Assembly (NCBI GenBank): GCA_947179485.1
Contig: OX359245.1
Span: forward strand, 76,061,067 to 76,125,066
Origin: Allacma fusca
Taxonomy: Eukaryota > Arthropoda > Collembola > Symphypleona > Sminthuridae
DNA: 64,000 bases
Direction: 5' to 3'
Positions 10,986 to 22,200 of this stretch are shown here, one piece after another. The notes under the pieces were generated by a model. It did no database searches and was not told the DNA's origin. It saw nothing but the letters and a program-made list of their open reading frames with translations. Numbering within the stretch: position 1 is the stretch's first letter; each line of letters opens with the position of its first letter. The translations under genes were made by a program, and so were the position numbers.

Positions 10986-12069
10986 CAGGCGCGTAGCCAA
11001 GGGGGGGCAAGGGGGGCAATTGCCCCCCCCCATTCGAAATAAAATACTCTCAAATCACTCAAAAAGTTAAAAATAAATCAGTCCATACCGAGAAATGCAA
11101 ACCTTTTTAGTGATTTGACAGTACAATTTTTTTTATTTGTAAAAAAAAATCACTTCGAAACTCAACATATGCAGTATTCCATGTAAATATCTGTGTATAA
11201 ACAGCATAACTCTAGAATCAACCATGAAATTTGCATGTTTCGTGTGAATGATTTATTACCCACGGCTCCTCCCGTCATTAATTGACCCATCCATACGCGC
11301 GAAAATCGTATCGCAATGTTTGTCCATTGCGAGAGCAAAGGATTTCTAGATCAATAAATTTCTATCGAAATGGAAAAGCATTTCGATACGATTTTCGCGA
11401 GTATGGATGGGTCAACTTTTGACGGGAAGAAGCCGTGGGTAATAAACCATTCAATAAAGAGACGTTTTGGGTGATTCTAGTGTATATTTTTATTGTGTTC
11501 ATCCTTGTTTAGCGGGTGATTTGAATGCATTGCGAAATCCCGATTTCACTTTGACCTTTGCCTCGTCGATTTGACTTCAACCTTCAACGGCAACAAAAGT
11601 ATGGTAACAGCGGCTTTAAATATTTTCATATTAAAAGCTTTTAGCTTCTGTAACTTACACGCATCGCTTCGAGGGAAGTTTTAAGCTCGATAGAATTATT
11701 AAATTAGTGAATTGTATTTAATTCTTCATTATTAAAAGATCAAGCACGCCTGATATCCGCAGTTTCTTTTCGAAGCAAAGACGTGTGTCACAGGAACAGT
11801 AGGTTAAGCACCAGCTGAAACGATAGAAGCGAACCGAGGTCTCGAAATTCCCCGAAATCTGATCAAGCCCAATTAAAAATCTGGTCCAAAATTATTCAAA
11901 TTTGATGGAATCGTAAAACGTGGAGAATTTTAAAATCTGAAATTCAGTTTGCAAAATTTGATGCGTTTTACATTCGTGAATTGGATTTCCCATAGAATGT
12001 GTCAGTTTACATATGTTTGTTCTAATTAATGTTGCCCCCCCCCTTGGCCAATTCCTGGCTACTCGCCTG
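10986..12069. mobile_element. Non-autonomous hAT element nested in the CACTA-like element
   Basis: Ends are CAGGCGCGTAGCCAAGG (10986) and, reversed, CAGGCGAGTAGCCAGG (12069). They are followed inside by runs of G or C (GGGGGGCAATTGCCCCCC at about 11012; TTGCCCCCCCCC at about 12033). An exact 8-bp duplication CTCATATT flanks it at 10978-10985 and 12070-12077, the hAT hallmark. CAGGCGCGTAGCCAGG is a terminus I recognise as common in animal hAT elements with zf-MYM-type transposases. No transposase frame is present, so it depends on another element. Confidence 0.9.
11251..11447. repeat. Long foldback with ~62-bp arms inside the hAT element
   Basis: The arm at 11251-11313 (TTTATTACCCACGGC ... 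GAAAATCGTATCG) is the near-perfect reverse complement of 11385-11447 (CGATACGATTTTCGCG ... GCCGTGGGTAATAAA). The loop is about 71 bp and holds a smaller inverted pair (CGAAATGG/AGCATTTCG). Transcribed, it would form a long hairpin that could feed small-RNA processing. It may also be an older palindromic MITE captured by the hAT element. Confidence 0.8.
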
Positions 12070-12217
12070 CTCATATTTATGTACTCATTATATTGTCTTC
12101 CGTTTGTTTACAAATGTGCACCATCTAAATTACAAATAACTACTGTTAAGCTTTGTGCACAAATTTCAGGTAGAAATTTGATTTGAGCAGAATTGTGCAG
12201 CTAATTTCCATGCGGGT

Positions 12218-12734
12218 ACTTGGACGATTGCAATGAAACTTTATGTGGACATTTGCTATGTGAATAGAATGCCCGTGTTTTTTTATAAAACGAGACTAAT
12301 AGTTTTTTTTAAATTCTTGAAATTTCGACATTTCAACTATTTAACTGTTATCAGAAACGCTATTACCTGGATTTCAATGAATCATTTAGAGGACATTTTT
12401 TATTTCATGAGTAGAACTCCCTGTCATTTCAGTTGTAGTAGGCCATAGCTTGTATTTTTAAATTTTTTAAATTTTGAAAAGCAAAAATTTAACTTTCATT
12501 ACTATCATACACTATCACCGGGATCTCAATGAAACTGTTTGTGGACAATACTTATGTCAATAGTAAGTCGGAGATAGTATTTGGTATCGAATGTTATACA
12601 TTCTTAATAACTCTTTAAGAACTGAGCCAATCTGAGATCAGAGAGTCGTGCGTAACATAATTGCCCTTAAGTTGTCAGGTGTCATTTCCAATTGCCTCGA
12701 TAGTACTGTGACGGCTGTAGCTGAAATCACCCTA
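12218..12734 (-). repeat. Right piece of the split TAGGGTGGCGTC repeat
   Basis: Continues the repeat interrupted at 5394. ATTCTTGAAATTTCGACATT (12315), GGATTTCAATGAATC (12369) and ACTGTGACGGCTGTAGCTGA (about 12704) followed by ATCACCCTACG align with the reverse complement of 63376-63850. It is clearly more diverged from the 63.4-kb copy than a recent insertion would be, so the repeat is old and the element inserted into it later. Confidence 0.75.
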
Positions 12735-13058
12735 CGTCCAGCCTTAAATGATCACGTAGACATTATTCGGGATTTATTGCAACAAAACGGAATAGAAATT
12801 TGCATAATTTGTAATAACATCACCTATTAAGATTCCAATATTTTTTGACGCGTACCATAATAAAAAGACTTGAAAATCATATTAATTTAATATTATTTGA
12901 ATATTCCCTGGTTTTACCCAAAGCGGTTTAGAATTATTTTAATACCCTCTCGTGTGAACCATGCTTTTTTGTACCATCGAGTATAATGAGAGTTGTGTTC
13001 ATAATTTGGGGTTCCGATGCAATTATGAGAACCGGACTTAATACTGGGATACATATTG
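12735..13058. other. Spacer without gene
   Basis: AT-rich sequence with no supportable gene or repeat. Confidence 0.4.
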
Positions 13059-13060
13059 TA

Positions 13061-13720
13061 GCTCCTCACGAGTTCGAATAGACACTCGAGTTTCGAGTTC
13101 TAGTACAAGTCGATTACGGTATCAACTTAAGATTGGTACTTGTATTCGTCGGTCGAGTATCTGTTTTCGTACTCGGACTTGAGTATATATCTAACGAGTA
13201 TCAGAGCGAGTACGAGTACGTTCAAAACACTTAAACCAAAACACGAGTACGAATTCGGGACATAAAAAAGTAATTACTTGAACCCGTACTTGGATTTATA
13301 GACGATACTCGAGTAATTTCTTCCAGTACAAAGTTGAACATTCATTTATCCGCGGAATAAAGATGTTTTACTCGTACTTGAAGACACAAGTCCGGGACAA
13401 GCAGGAATTTGGCCCGATAATTCGAGCACGGTTCCAAGTACGAGTGCGGTTCCAAGTACGAGTACGGTTCCAAGTACGAGTACGGTTCCAAGTACGAGTA
13501 CGGTTCCAAGTACGAGTACGGTTCCAAGAACGAGTACGGTTCCAAGTACGAGTACGGTTCCAAGAACAAGTACGGTTCCAAGTACGAGTACGGTTCCAAG
13601 AACAAGTACGGTTCCAAGTACGAGTACGGTTCCAAGTACGAGTACGTTTCCAAGTATGAGTACGGTTCCAAGTACGAGTACGGTATGTATATATATTTGA
13701 CTACTCGACCCGTGAGGAGC
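13061..13720. mobile_element. MITE with TA target site and ACGAG/TACTTGG words
   Basis: The left end GCTCCTCACGAGTTCGA (13061) and the right end TCGACCCGTGAGGAGC (ending 13720) form inverted termini, each bordered by TA (13059-13060 and 13721-13722). This fits a Tc1/mariner-type MITE. The whole interior is built from degenerate ACGAGTA/TACTCG words, and part of it has expanded into a clean 18-bp tandem array. Confidence 0.65.
13425..13690. repeat. 18-bp minisatellite, about 14 copies
   Basis: Unit CGAGTACGGTTCCAAGTA repeated head to tail, with single-base variants (AAGAACGAG, AAGAACAAG, AAGTATGAG). Because 18 is a multiple of three, several frames on both strands stay open across it (YSYLEP, VLVLGT or QVRVRF repeats). 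That is a by-product of the period, not evidence of coding. Confidence 0.95.
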
Positions 13721-13722
13721 TA

Positions 13723-13946
13723 TAATACACATTTATGAAACAGTTATTTTGCTTTGGATGCTTACTGCTATTGACAGTTTATTTAATTCTAGTGCAACCT
13801 CACGCTTTGAATTCTAAAACAAGATTCATATTGTATTTAATTAATACATATAAAACACCACAATCTGATTAGTTGTCAATTGTGTTCCACGCTTGCAGTC
13901 AAGTCATAACAAGTTATGAAACGCTCCACTACCCATTACATAAAAC
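13723..13946. other. Spacer without gene
   Basis: Nothing recognisable. AT-rich. Confidence 0.4.
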
Positions 13947-15165
13947 CAGGGACTAAACTACTTCGGGAAAAGTGGGGGGAACACAACCCCTCGCCAGAAA
14001 TACTTCAAGTAAATGACAAAATATGACATATTTTTTGTTTTTTAGCCTTTTGTTTACGTATTGTGGCTTTTGCGTATAAGTAGAGCAGAACAGTGTGATC
14101 ACTAAATTGGGTAAAATGAAAAACAAATTCCCAAAAACCTTTTGGTGAAAGTCATTATTCAGGAAGGTCCTCATGAACTTTTAAATTTCCAGTTGCTTTG
14201 AAATATATGGGAAGCAGTGAATGACGCAGCAATAGTTTAGCCTTTCCTGACCAATTATGGATCGTACATACATATGTTTAAATTTTGCCGAAAAGTGGAA
14301 AATGATCTTTCAGCCGTCGCGGAGGTAATTGGGAGAACGATTAGAATTTTTAGTTCTTAACTTCGGAGAACATTTCACGAAATCCTGGGACACAGGTCTT
14401 CAACCACATGATTCTCTCAGAATTGAACTGGTACAACTCTGATATAGAATCTAACTGGTGCTCCTGGGATTTTAGTTCTAGTTGATTCCAGTTAAGCAAT
14501 ATTTTCTCTAACTCCTGAACTTTCTTGATCCCGGGTTGATCAAAACGACGCTTGAGGTCCGCAACAACAAGGTCGATGGAATTGTTGAATGTGTTTTGGT
14601 ACTTTACACTATGCAGTTGTAAAGACAGATGGATTATTTATCCCATACCGTTTTGGTGTTTTGCGGATTCGGTCTAGAAAAGAACTTTCTAAATGAAAAC
14701 GGTTGCAAGCTCCCTCCATGCGATTCCAAAGACCACTGAAGACGTTCTGACCGTTCTGCTTTCTAAAATTGTCAATGCACACATTCAAAGCTTGAACAGT
14801 GCCACTGACAGTAGAACGCTGTTTGTAATTTTGCTCAAAATCTTGGTTGGGTTTAAAATGTTGTGTAGAAGGACCAACCAAAATAAGTCTTCCTTTTTTG
14901 AGCTGTATACATACACATATATAATCCAGATGCTTTAGTTGCACTTTTTTCTGCTGACTTCGCCAGAGTGTGTAAAAATTTTAAGAGACACTCATAATTT
15001 TGCGGTGTAGTGGTGATACTAATCCCTCTAACCGTCCATCTCTCTCCAACCATAGGGTTGTTTAGCCCCTGCATAAAACCGTATCCAAGCAACGACAAAC
15101 GTTTCGTCTGCAAAAATCCACAATCGTACAAGCTCAAGCTTGGGAAATATAGTGAACCTTAATTA
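13947..15165 (-). pseudogene. Degraded hAT transposase (DUF4371/zf-MYM-like), truncated
   Basis: The minus-strand reading gives TVSGTVQALNVCIDNFRKQN and VFSGLWNRMEGACNRF, then a basic RKTPKRY (about 14860-14650). After a break it continues with FNNSIDLVVADLKRRFDQPG (about 14570-14510) and KVQELEKILLNWN. This block order matches the hAT family with a DUF4371 region: helical segment, basic KRxR spacer, then the segment followed by the L..RF motif. The C-terminal dimerisation region is not visible. The left edge CAGGGACTAAACTACTTC at 13947 looks like a hAT terminus. The partner terminus is missing, because the element ends where copy beta's exon begins (about 15170). Frames are broken between 14610 and 14575. 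Confidence 0.55.
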
Positions 15166-15169
15166 AAAT

Positions 15170-16394
15170 CGTTTTCTTCGTTTACTTCCGATGCATTCAA
15201 ATCAATTTGGACGACACTCGAAGCAAAGCGGATCAGATCTACATGCGAGTCATGGCGGCATATCATTCTATATCCGTTGTTTGCTACTTGGGCGTCATAA
15301 TGAACGTAGATGTGCTTCCTGGCTACACAAACCAGCTCTTGGAATTCTCATCTTCAATTATGGGTAAATCAAAGCCATCAATTTTTACGGATATCAAAAA
15401 TGAGCACAGAATTGTAAAATTGGAAATGCAATGGGAGATGTTTGTCTAATGGTTTATTTCAATTTGGTTCTCAAGAAACGATCAAGTGAAAATTTTTATT
15501 TGTTTTGCTTTCAGATAATTATTCTCGGGGCAAAGTGAAAACTCCGTTTTTGACAACCATAATTGGTATGTTTCTGCAGTCAACTTTCAACAACATCAAC
15601 TGCATAACAGTCCTAATGAGTATCGGAGCTTTCCTGAGTCCTACATCGCCAGAGCACCTCACATCGCTCTTAGGAGACGATCCATCTTTGAACACCAGGA
15701 TCCTTGCGGCCGCCTGCATGGGATACATCGAATACATTTTCCATTCCTCGGCCCTAATTATGACGATGGTCCTATACACTGCAATGGCTCTCATTATGTC
15801 AATTATCAATGAGCTGAGGTGCTTGAGTTTTTTATGATTATGACATACATACATCTCTTTATCGAGATTATTCGGGACTGTCAGTTGTAATAATTATTTG
15901 TTTGTGTTGTACACAGCTCGAGCAGCAACAAAATGACTTCCGATAAGTTACGAGTTGGGAGCACTAAATTGAAAGTATATCGGAACCTCCAAATCCAGAT
16001 TTTGCTCTTCAATGAGATTTACAACAAAATTGTTTTCCCAGGCTCAAAAGTAGTGGGGATTTTCATAGTAGTGTACTGTACCTATGGGGGGATCAAAATG
16101 TCAGGGATGCAGTCGTATGCACTGGCTTTTTTGGGTATCTTCATGTTCACTCTCCTCATGTTGATCTTCAGCTTCATGGCCGAGTTTCATTTCCGGAGTA
16201 CTAAAGTCTTGAAGGAATGGAGGCAGCAGTTGGACTGGGATGTGGATTATAAATGGGTATCCAAACATTTGGATAGCTTGCATTCCTTGAAAGCAGTCAT
16301 GAGGTCTTGGTACTATGTGGACAGGCCAATGGTTTTGTCATTGGCTGACATTCTCACAAATAATAACGTCAACTTTTTACTAGTGAATTCCTAA
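15170..16394 (+). pseudogene. Copy beta: chemoreceptor-like gene lacking its 5' half-exon
   Basis: Exons: about 15170-15363 (partial), 15515-15818 and 15917-16394. Exons 2 and 3 have exactly the same lengths (304 and 478 nt) and splice phases as copy gamma, and their frames are open. The protein part starts at VYFRCIQINLDDTRS and ends LADILTNNNVNFLLVNS. Hydrophobic segments remain around ISVVCYLGVIMNVDV, the exon 2 stretch and VVGIFIVVYCTYGG/ALAFLGIFMFTLLMLIFSF. Everything upstream of VYFRC, including the first membrane segments, has been replaced by a truncated hAT relic. The natural promoter region now sits at 4.2-5.2 kb. Its coding exons differ little from gamma, so the disruption appears recent. 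Without a start it cannot give the normal receptor. Confidence 0.8.
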
Positions 16395-16762
16395 TTTCCT
16401 CATTACACTAACGGAAAACATTTTCTTGGTTAATAATATTGGGTATTCTTAACAATGAAAGTGAAAATTCAAAAACACAATAAAGGCGGTGTATTGTGTA
16501 CCATATTTATGGATAACACAAAATCTCTAAAATGTTTAGAAAGATTAATTAAGGTCTAGAATCATCGTCCTGGAATGGTGATGTAATATTATATTAAAAT
16601 GTTCTGAATGCTTGGACAGTTTGAATAAGTGTAAACGGAACCTAGCATATTTACCACACGGGTACTTTTTTGTGGCACTAACTACTATATTATTTAAATA
16701 TAATCCTGCAGAGGATTTAATCCTGCCAATGGAATGTCATCTAAGGGGTATCTAATACATGA
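16395..16762 (+). other. 3' flank of copy beta
   Basis: Homologous to the alpha flank (1730-2058) and, further on, to the gamma flank. The stretch ATCCTGCAGAGGATTTAATC with CATCTAAGGGGTATCTAATA (16703-16756) matches the reverse complement of 59600-59680. No gene of its own. Confidence 0.7.
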
Positions 16763-17548
16763 CAGAGGTGTCCATCCTTCGAAGGATTTCCTTCAAAGAA
16801 GGCTTCTTTGAACGAATTAAGCGTTAGCTTTGGCAATTATGAAGGGAACGGAAGGAAGGCTAGAAAGGCAACGATGGCTGGACGAAGGCCTGTGCTCTTT
16901 CCAGAAATAATGGAATGTGAAGGAACATTTTAATTTTACAGCGTTCGAACGCCGCTGGAACTTACAATCCCATGTTAGGCAATTTTTTCGGCAAATTTAC
17001 ATTTTAGGCAAATTCCTTCCGTAACTAAAGTTCATGTACGTCAGTACACCGTTATTACATTATGGATTATAATGTATGTTATTAACATACATTATGGAGT
17101 CCACTGAAAAACATTATTCTGGCGGGTCTGCTTAATGTTATTCTAAAAAACATTTATCTCACAATGGCAGAATGATACCCGGAGCATGTAAGAATTTATT
17201 CCCTTCATTGTACATACGTACATACGGATAATCTATAATAATTATTGTAATTAACTACAAACTAATTATTAGTTTTTCAGAGGTAGTTTTAAGCTCTGAT
17301 TTTCTTGTGTTAAAATATTTGGGATAAAAGCATGAACATGGAAGGAAGGTAACGCATGAAGGGCATTTAAATGTTTTTTGAAGGCTGAAGGAAGGATTAT
17401 AGCAGGATTTGAAGGAAGGGCGAAGGAAGGGCTAAAAAAGGATAAATATTCAGAAGGCTTTATTTGACGAAACGATGAAGGAACGGATAATTTTAAACGG
17501 TCACCCTTCTGAAGGATGGACGAAGGCGATTTCAAATGGACACCTCTG
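16763..17548. mobile_element. Non-autonomous hAT element rich in GAAGG words
   Basis: Termini CAGAGGTGTCCAT (16763) and ATGGACACCTCTG (17548) are perfect inverts. The flanking 8-mers ATACATGA (16755-16762) and ATACATGC (17549-17556) agree at 7 of 8. The interior carries many GAAGGAAGG/CCTTCGAAGG words in both orientations. The corresponding position in the gamma flank (about 59600) is an uninterrupted empty site, which confirms the insertion. No transposase is encoded. Confidence 0.9.
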
Positions 17549-17640
17549 ATACATGCGAGTTCATTGTAGTATGCCATTTCGTTAAGCATTTTTAGAGTCG
17601 CCGTAAGAACACATGTTAAAACACAGACAAACGCATTTTC
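17549..17640 (+). other. Continuation of beta 3' flank
   Basis: GAGTTCATTGTAGTATGCC and CGCCGTAAGAACACATGTTA match the reverse complement of about 59595-59550 on the gamma side. This shows the duplicated block extended past the hAT insertion. Confidence 0.65.
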
Positions 17641-18070
17641 CGTAGTAATTTTTTAAGGCCAAAATAACGAACCGGTTTTAACCGGAATAAATACAAAAGT
17701 AGTCCATAATACTTAGCTTCGCTTTGTTTAGTTTGGTTGAAATCAGGGTTGGCAAAAAACCGGATTTTATTAATAAAGGCCAAGCCAGTGGCAAGAAATG
17801 GCAACAACCGGTTTTAATTGGATAGTGGATTTATTTGGATAATATTAATTTTGGCCATTTTGTACCAACCTATACAACAGGTCCAGGCCGGTTAGAACCG
17901 ATTTTAACCAATAAAGACCAGGCCATTTCTGGCCATTTGACAACCATGTGTTCATGCATGCCTAATTTTAACCAAGCCGGTGGTACATTTTGGTTAAAAC
18001 CGGTTTTTATTGGAAAGCGGTGTTATTTGGATAATATTAATTATGACCATTTTATACCAACGCAAAAAAA
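17641..18070. repeat. AACCGGTTTTAACCGG-word repeat
   Basis: ACCGGTTTTAACCGG and variants recur at about 17671, 17759, 17808, 17889 and 17999. An internal direct repeat of about 55 bp (TTTGGATAATATTAATT at 17834 and 18027, each followed by a CCATTTTGTACCAAC-like run) is present. I found no clean terminal inverted repeat. It probably belongs to the same class of word-filled non-autonomous elements. Confidence 0.55.
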
Positions 18071-18714
18071 AAGTATTTGTTATTTACTTACTCTCACTGA
18101 CATTTGAATTGTATTTCAAATTCGGTATTTGGCTCAAAATACTTTTCACTAGTATTAATTCTTATTTTGACATTTTATGCAGCTTGTATGATGTGAAATA
18201 TCTGCAAATTCCATTTTAGCATTGGAATGTCATACGTTGGAATGAATCCCTTTACTACATCTAACATTTTCAGGTTCTAGATACTGCATTACGTCGTTAA
18301 AGAGGCGGAATGGTCTATGCTCGCATTCTTTTGTGTAGCACAGACCATTTTGCTCTGCAACAACGATATTTAATATAAGCCGAAGACCGACTCCATTTAA
18401 TTTTCAAATAATAACTATTTTTTATAATAATCATTTCGAAAATACATCTAATTACATATCACTTCCCCTATAATGGTACATTAAGATTCTCCCGGTGTTG
18501 TGTTTTACTAATTTACGATTAACTCCGGATTAGCATAATTAATTAAACACGCAGCGCCAAGAGAATAATAATTGGCAGGATAATCACACAATATTGCATG
18601 TCCTAATATTATATCCATTGAGCTGAAATCACCGTCCACGTGGTCAACCATTCAAATCAGCTAAAGCCACCGCTCCGTATGCTATCCCATTCGGTCCTAT
18701 TGTTTATTATATTT
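18071..18714. other. Spacer before the satellite
   Basis: No gene seen. AT-rich unique-looking DNA runs up to the first degenerate CTGTC-TTTTTCAA units at about 18725. Confidence 0.4.
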
Positions 18715-19248
18715 TTATTACAATTACCTGTCCTTTTCAATACAAATAACTGACTTTTTCAAGACATTCATCCGCCTTTTTCAATTCAATTAAGGGTATT
18801 TTCAGCACAATTATGGGTCCTTTTTAGCACAAGTACCTGTCTTTTTCAATACACTTGTAGCTATTATCATAATATTATGTCTTTGAATGCCACAACCTCT
18901 CCTTTTCATGACAACTGTCACTCTTTTTCAAGGCAACTAAGCCCTTTTCACGCCAATTGTCTTTCTCAAGACAAATATCTGACATTTTCAAGACAGTTAT
19001 CTGACATTTTCACGACCGTTATCTGACCTATTCAGCACAACTAACTGTCTTTTTCAACACAATTAACTGTCTTTTTCAACAAAATTATCGGTCTTTTTCA
19101 ATACAAGTAACGGACTTTGTCAAAACTATTGTCTTTTTCAGCACAATAGCCCGCCTTTTTCAGCACAATTGCCCGTCTTTTTCAATATAATTGCCTATCT
19201 TTTTCAATATAATTACCTGTCTTTTTCAATATAATTACCTGTCTTTAA
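18715..19248. repeat. Decayed left edge of the satellite
   Basis: Sub-repeats are recognisable but diverged (CCTGTCCTTTTCAATACAA, CCGCCTTTTTCAATTCAA, AGGGTATTTTCAGCACAA). They pass into a near-standard B-type monomer from about 18850. Confidence 0.85.
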
Positions 19249-22200
19249 TTGTCAAAACAATTGTGTATATTTCATGATAATGATCTGTCTTTTAATCTCT
19301 CCTTTTCAAGACAACTGTCACTCTTTTTCAAAACAACGATGCCCTTTTCACGACAATTATGTTTCTATTATGTCTTTTTAGCACGAGTACCTGTCTTTTT
19401 CAATACACTTGTAGCTATTATCATAATAGTATGTCTTTGAATACCACAACCTCTCCTTTTCATGACAACTGTCACTCTTTTTCAAGGCAACTAAGCCCTT
19501 TTCACGCCAATTGTCTTTCTCAAGACAAATATCTGACATTTTCAAGACAGTTATCTGACATTTTCACGACAGTTATCTGTCCTATTCAGCACAACTAACT
19601 GTCTTTTTCAACAAAATTATCGGTCTTTTTCAATACAATTAACGGACTTTGTCAAAACTATTGTCTTTTTCAGCACAATAGCCCGTCTTTTTCAGCACAA
19701 TTGCCCGTCTTTTTCAATATAATTGCCTGTCTTTTTCAATATAATTACCTGTCTTTTTCAATATAATTACCTGTCTTTTTCAATATAATTACCTGTCTTT
19801 TTCAATATAATTACCTGTCTTTAATTGTCAAAACAATTGTGTATATTTCATGATAATTATCTGTCTTTTAATCTCTCCTTTTCAAGACAACTGTCACTCT
19901 TTTTCAAAACAACGATGCCCTTTTCACGACAATTATGTTTCTATTATGTCTTTTTAGCACGAGTACCTGTCTTTTTCAATACACTTGTAGCTATTATCAT
20001 AATATTATGTCTTTGAATACCACAACCTCTCCTTTTCATGACAACTGTCACTCTTTTTCAAGGCAACTAAGCCCTTTTCACGCCAATTGTCTTTCTCAAG
20101 ACAATTATCTGACATTTTCAAGACAGTTATCTGACATTTTCACGACAGTTATCTGTCCTATTCAGCACAACTAACTGTCTTTTTCAACAAAATTATCGGT
20201 CTTTTTCAATACAATTAACGGACTTTGTCAAAACTATTGTCTTTTTCAGCACAATAGCCCGTCTTTTTCAGCACAATTGCCCGTCTTTTTCAATATAATT
20301 GCCTGTCTTTTTCAATATAATTACCTGTCTTTTTCAATATAATTACCTGTCTTTTTTAATATAATTACCTGTCTTTTTCAATATAATTACCTGTCTTTAA
20401 TTGTCAAAACAATTGTGTATATTTCATGATAATTATCTGTCTTTTAATCTCTCCTTTTCAAGACAACTGTCACTCTTTTTCAAAACAACGATGCCCTTTT
20501 CACGACAATTATGTTTCTATTATGTCTTTTTAGCACGAGTACCTGTCTTTTTCAATACACTTGTAGCTATTATCATAATATTATGTCTTTGAATACCACA
20601 ACCTCTCCTTTTCATGACAACTGTCACTCTTTTTCAAGGCAACTAAGCCCTTTTCACGCCAATTGTCTTTCTCAAGACAAATATCTGACATTTTCAAGAC
20701 AGTTATCTGACATTTTCACGACCGTTATCTGACCTATTCAGCACAACTAACTGTCTTTTTCAACACAATTAACTGTCTTTTTCAACAAAATTATCGGTCT
20801 TTTTCAATACAAGTAACGGACTTTGTCAAAACTATTGTCTTTTTCAGCACAATAGCCCGCCTTTTTCAGCACAATTGCCCGTCTTTTTCAATATAATTGC
20901 CTATCTTTTTCAATATAATTACCTGTCTTTTTCAATATAATTACCTGTCTTTAATTGTCAAAACAATTGTGTATATTTCATGATAATGATCTGTCTTTTA
21001 ATCTCTCCTTTTCAAGACAACTGTCACTCTTTTTCAAAACAACGATGCCCTTTTCACGACAATTATGTTTCTATTATGTCTTTTTAGCACGAGTACCTGT
21101 CTTTTTCAATACACTTGTAGCTATTATCATAATATTATGTCTTTGAATACCACAACCTCTCCTTTTCATGACAACTGTCACTCTTTTTCAAGGCAACTAA
21201 GCCCTTTTCACGCCAATTGTCTTTCTCAAGACAAATATCTGACATTTTCAAGACAGTTATCTGACATTTTCACGACAGTTATCTGTCCTATTCAGCACAA
21301 CTAACTGTCTTTTTCAACAAAATTATCGGTCTTTTTCAATACAATTAACGGACTTTGTCAAAACTATTGTCTTTTTCAGCACAATAGCCCGTCTTTTTCA
21401 GCACAATTGCCCGTCTTTTTCAATATAATTGCCTGTCTTTTTCAATATAATTACCTGTCTTTTTCAATATAATTACCTGTCTTTTTTAATATAATTACCT
21501 GTCTTTTTCAATATAATTACCTGTCTTTAATTGTCAAAACAATTGTGTATATTTCATGATAATTATCTGTCTTTTAATCTCTCCTTTTCAAGACAACTGT
21601 CACTCTTTTTCAAAACAACGATGCCCTTTTCACGACAATTATGTTTCTATTATGTCTTTTTAGCACGAGTACCTGTCTTTTTCAATACACTTGTAGCTAT
21701 TATCATAATATTATGTCTTTGAATACCACAACCTCTCCTTTTCATGACAACTGTCACTCTTTTTCAAGGCAACTAAGCCCTTTTCACGCCAATTGTCTTT
21801 CTCAAGACAAATATCTGACATTTTCAAGACAGTTATCTGACATTTTCACGACCGTTATCTGACCTATTCAGCACAACTAACTGTCTTTTTCAACACAATT
21901 AACTGTCTTTTTCAACAAAATTATCGGTCTTTTTCAATACAAGTAACGGACTTTGTCAAAACTATTGTCTTTTCAGCACAATAGCCCGCCTTTTTCAGCA
22001 CAATTGCCCGTCTTTTTCAATATAATTGCCTATCTTTTTCAATATAATTACCTGTCTTTTTCAATATAATTACCTGTCTTTAATTGTCAAAACAATTGTG
22101 TATATTTCATGATAATGATCTGTCTTTTAATCTCTCCTTTTCAAGACAACTGTCACTCTTTTTCAAAACAACGATGCCCTTTTCACGACAATTATGTTTC

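Larger units (their letters stand above)
5395..12217. mobile_element. 6.8-kb EnSpm/CACTA-like DNA transposon with ACCCGC termini
   Basis: The element begins ACCCGCATGGAAA at 5395 and ends with its exact complement TTTCCATGCGGGT at 12217. ACT is duplicated at 5392-5394 and 12218-12220. The flanks are the two halves of one pre-existing repeat, which fixes the borders independently. Imperfect terminal similarity extends to about 30 bp, including CACAATT. Inside are a minus-strand BEN-domain gene (5748-7621) and a plus-strand tnp2-type transposase relic (8040-10890), transcribed divergently from about 7.62-8.04 kb. A 3-bp duplication and a tnp2-like transposase fit EnSpm/CACTA, but the termini lack the usual CACTR start. 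A hAT-type insertion (10986-12069) accounts for about 1.1 kb of the length. Confidence 0.85.

Noticed and set aside
13342..13732. YSYLEP / VLVLGT / QVRVRF repeat proteins
   Set aside because: Open frames on both strands arise because the minisatellite period (18 bp) is divisible by three. No start context, splice sites or flanking coding sequence support a gene.
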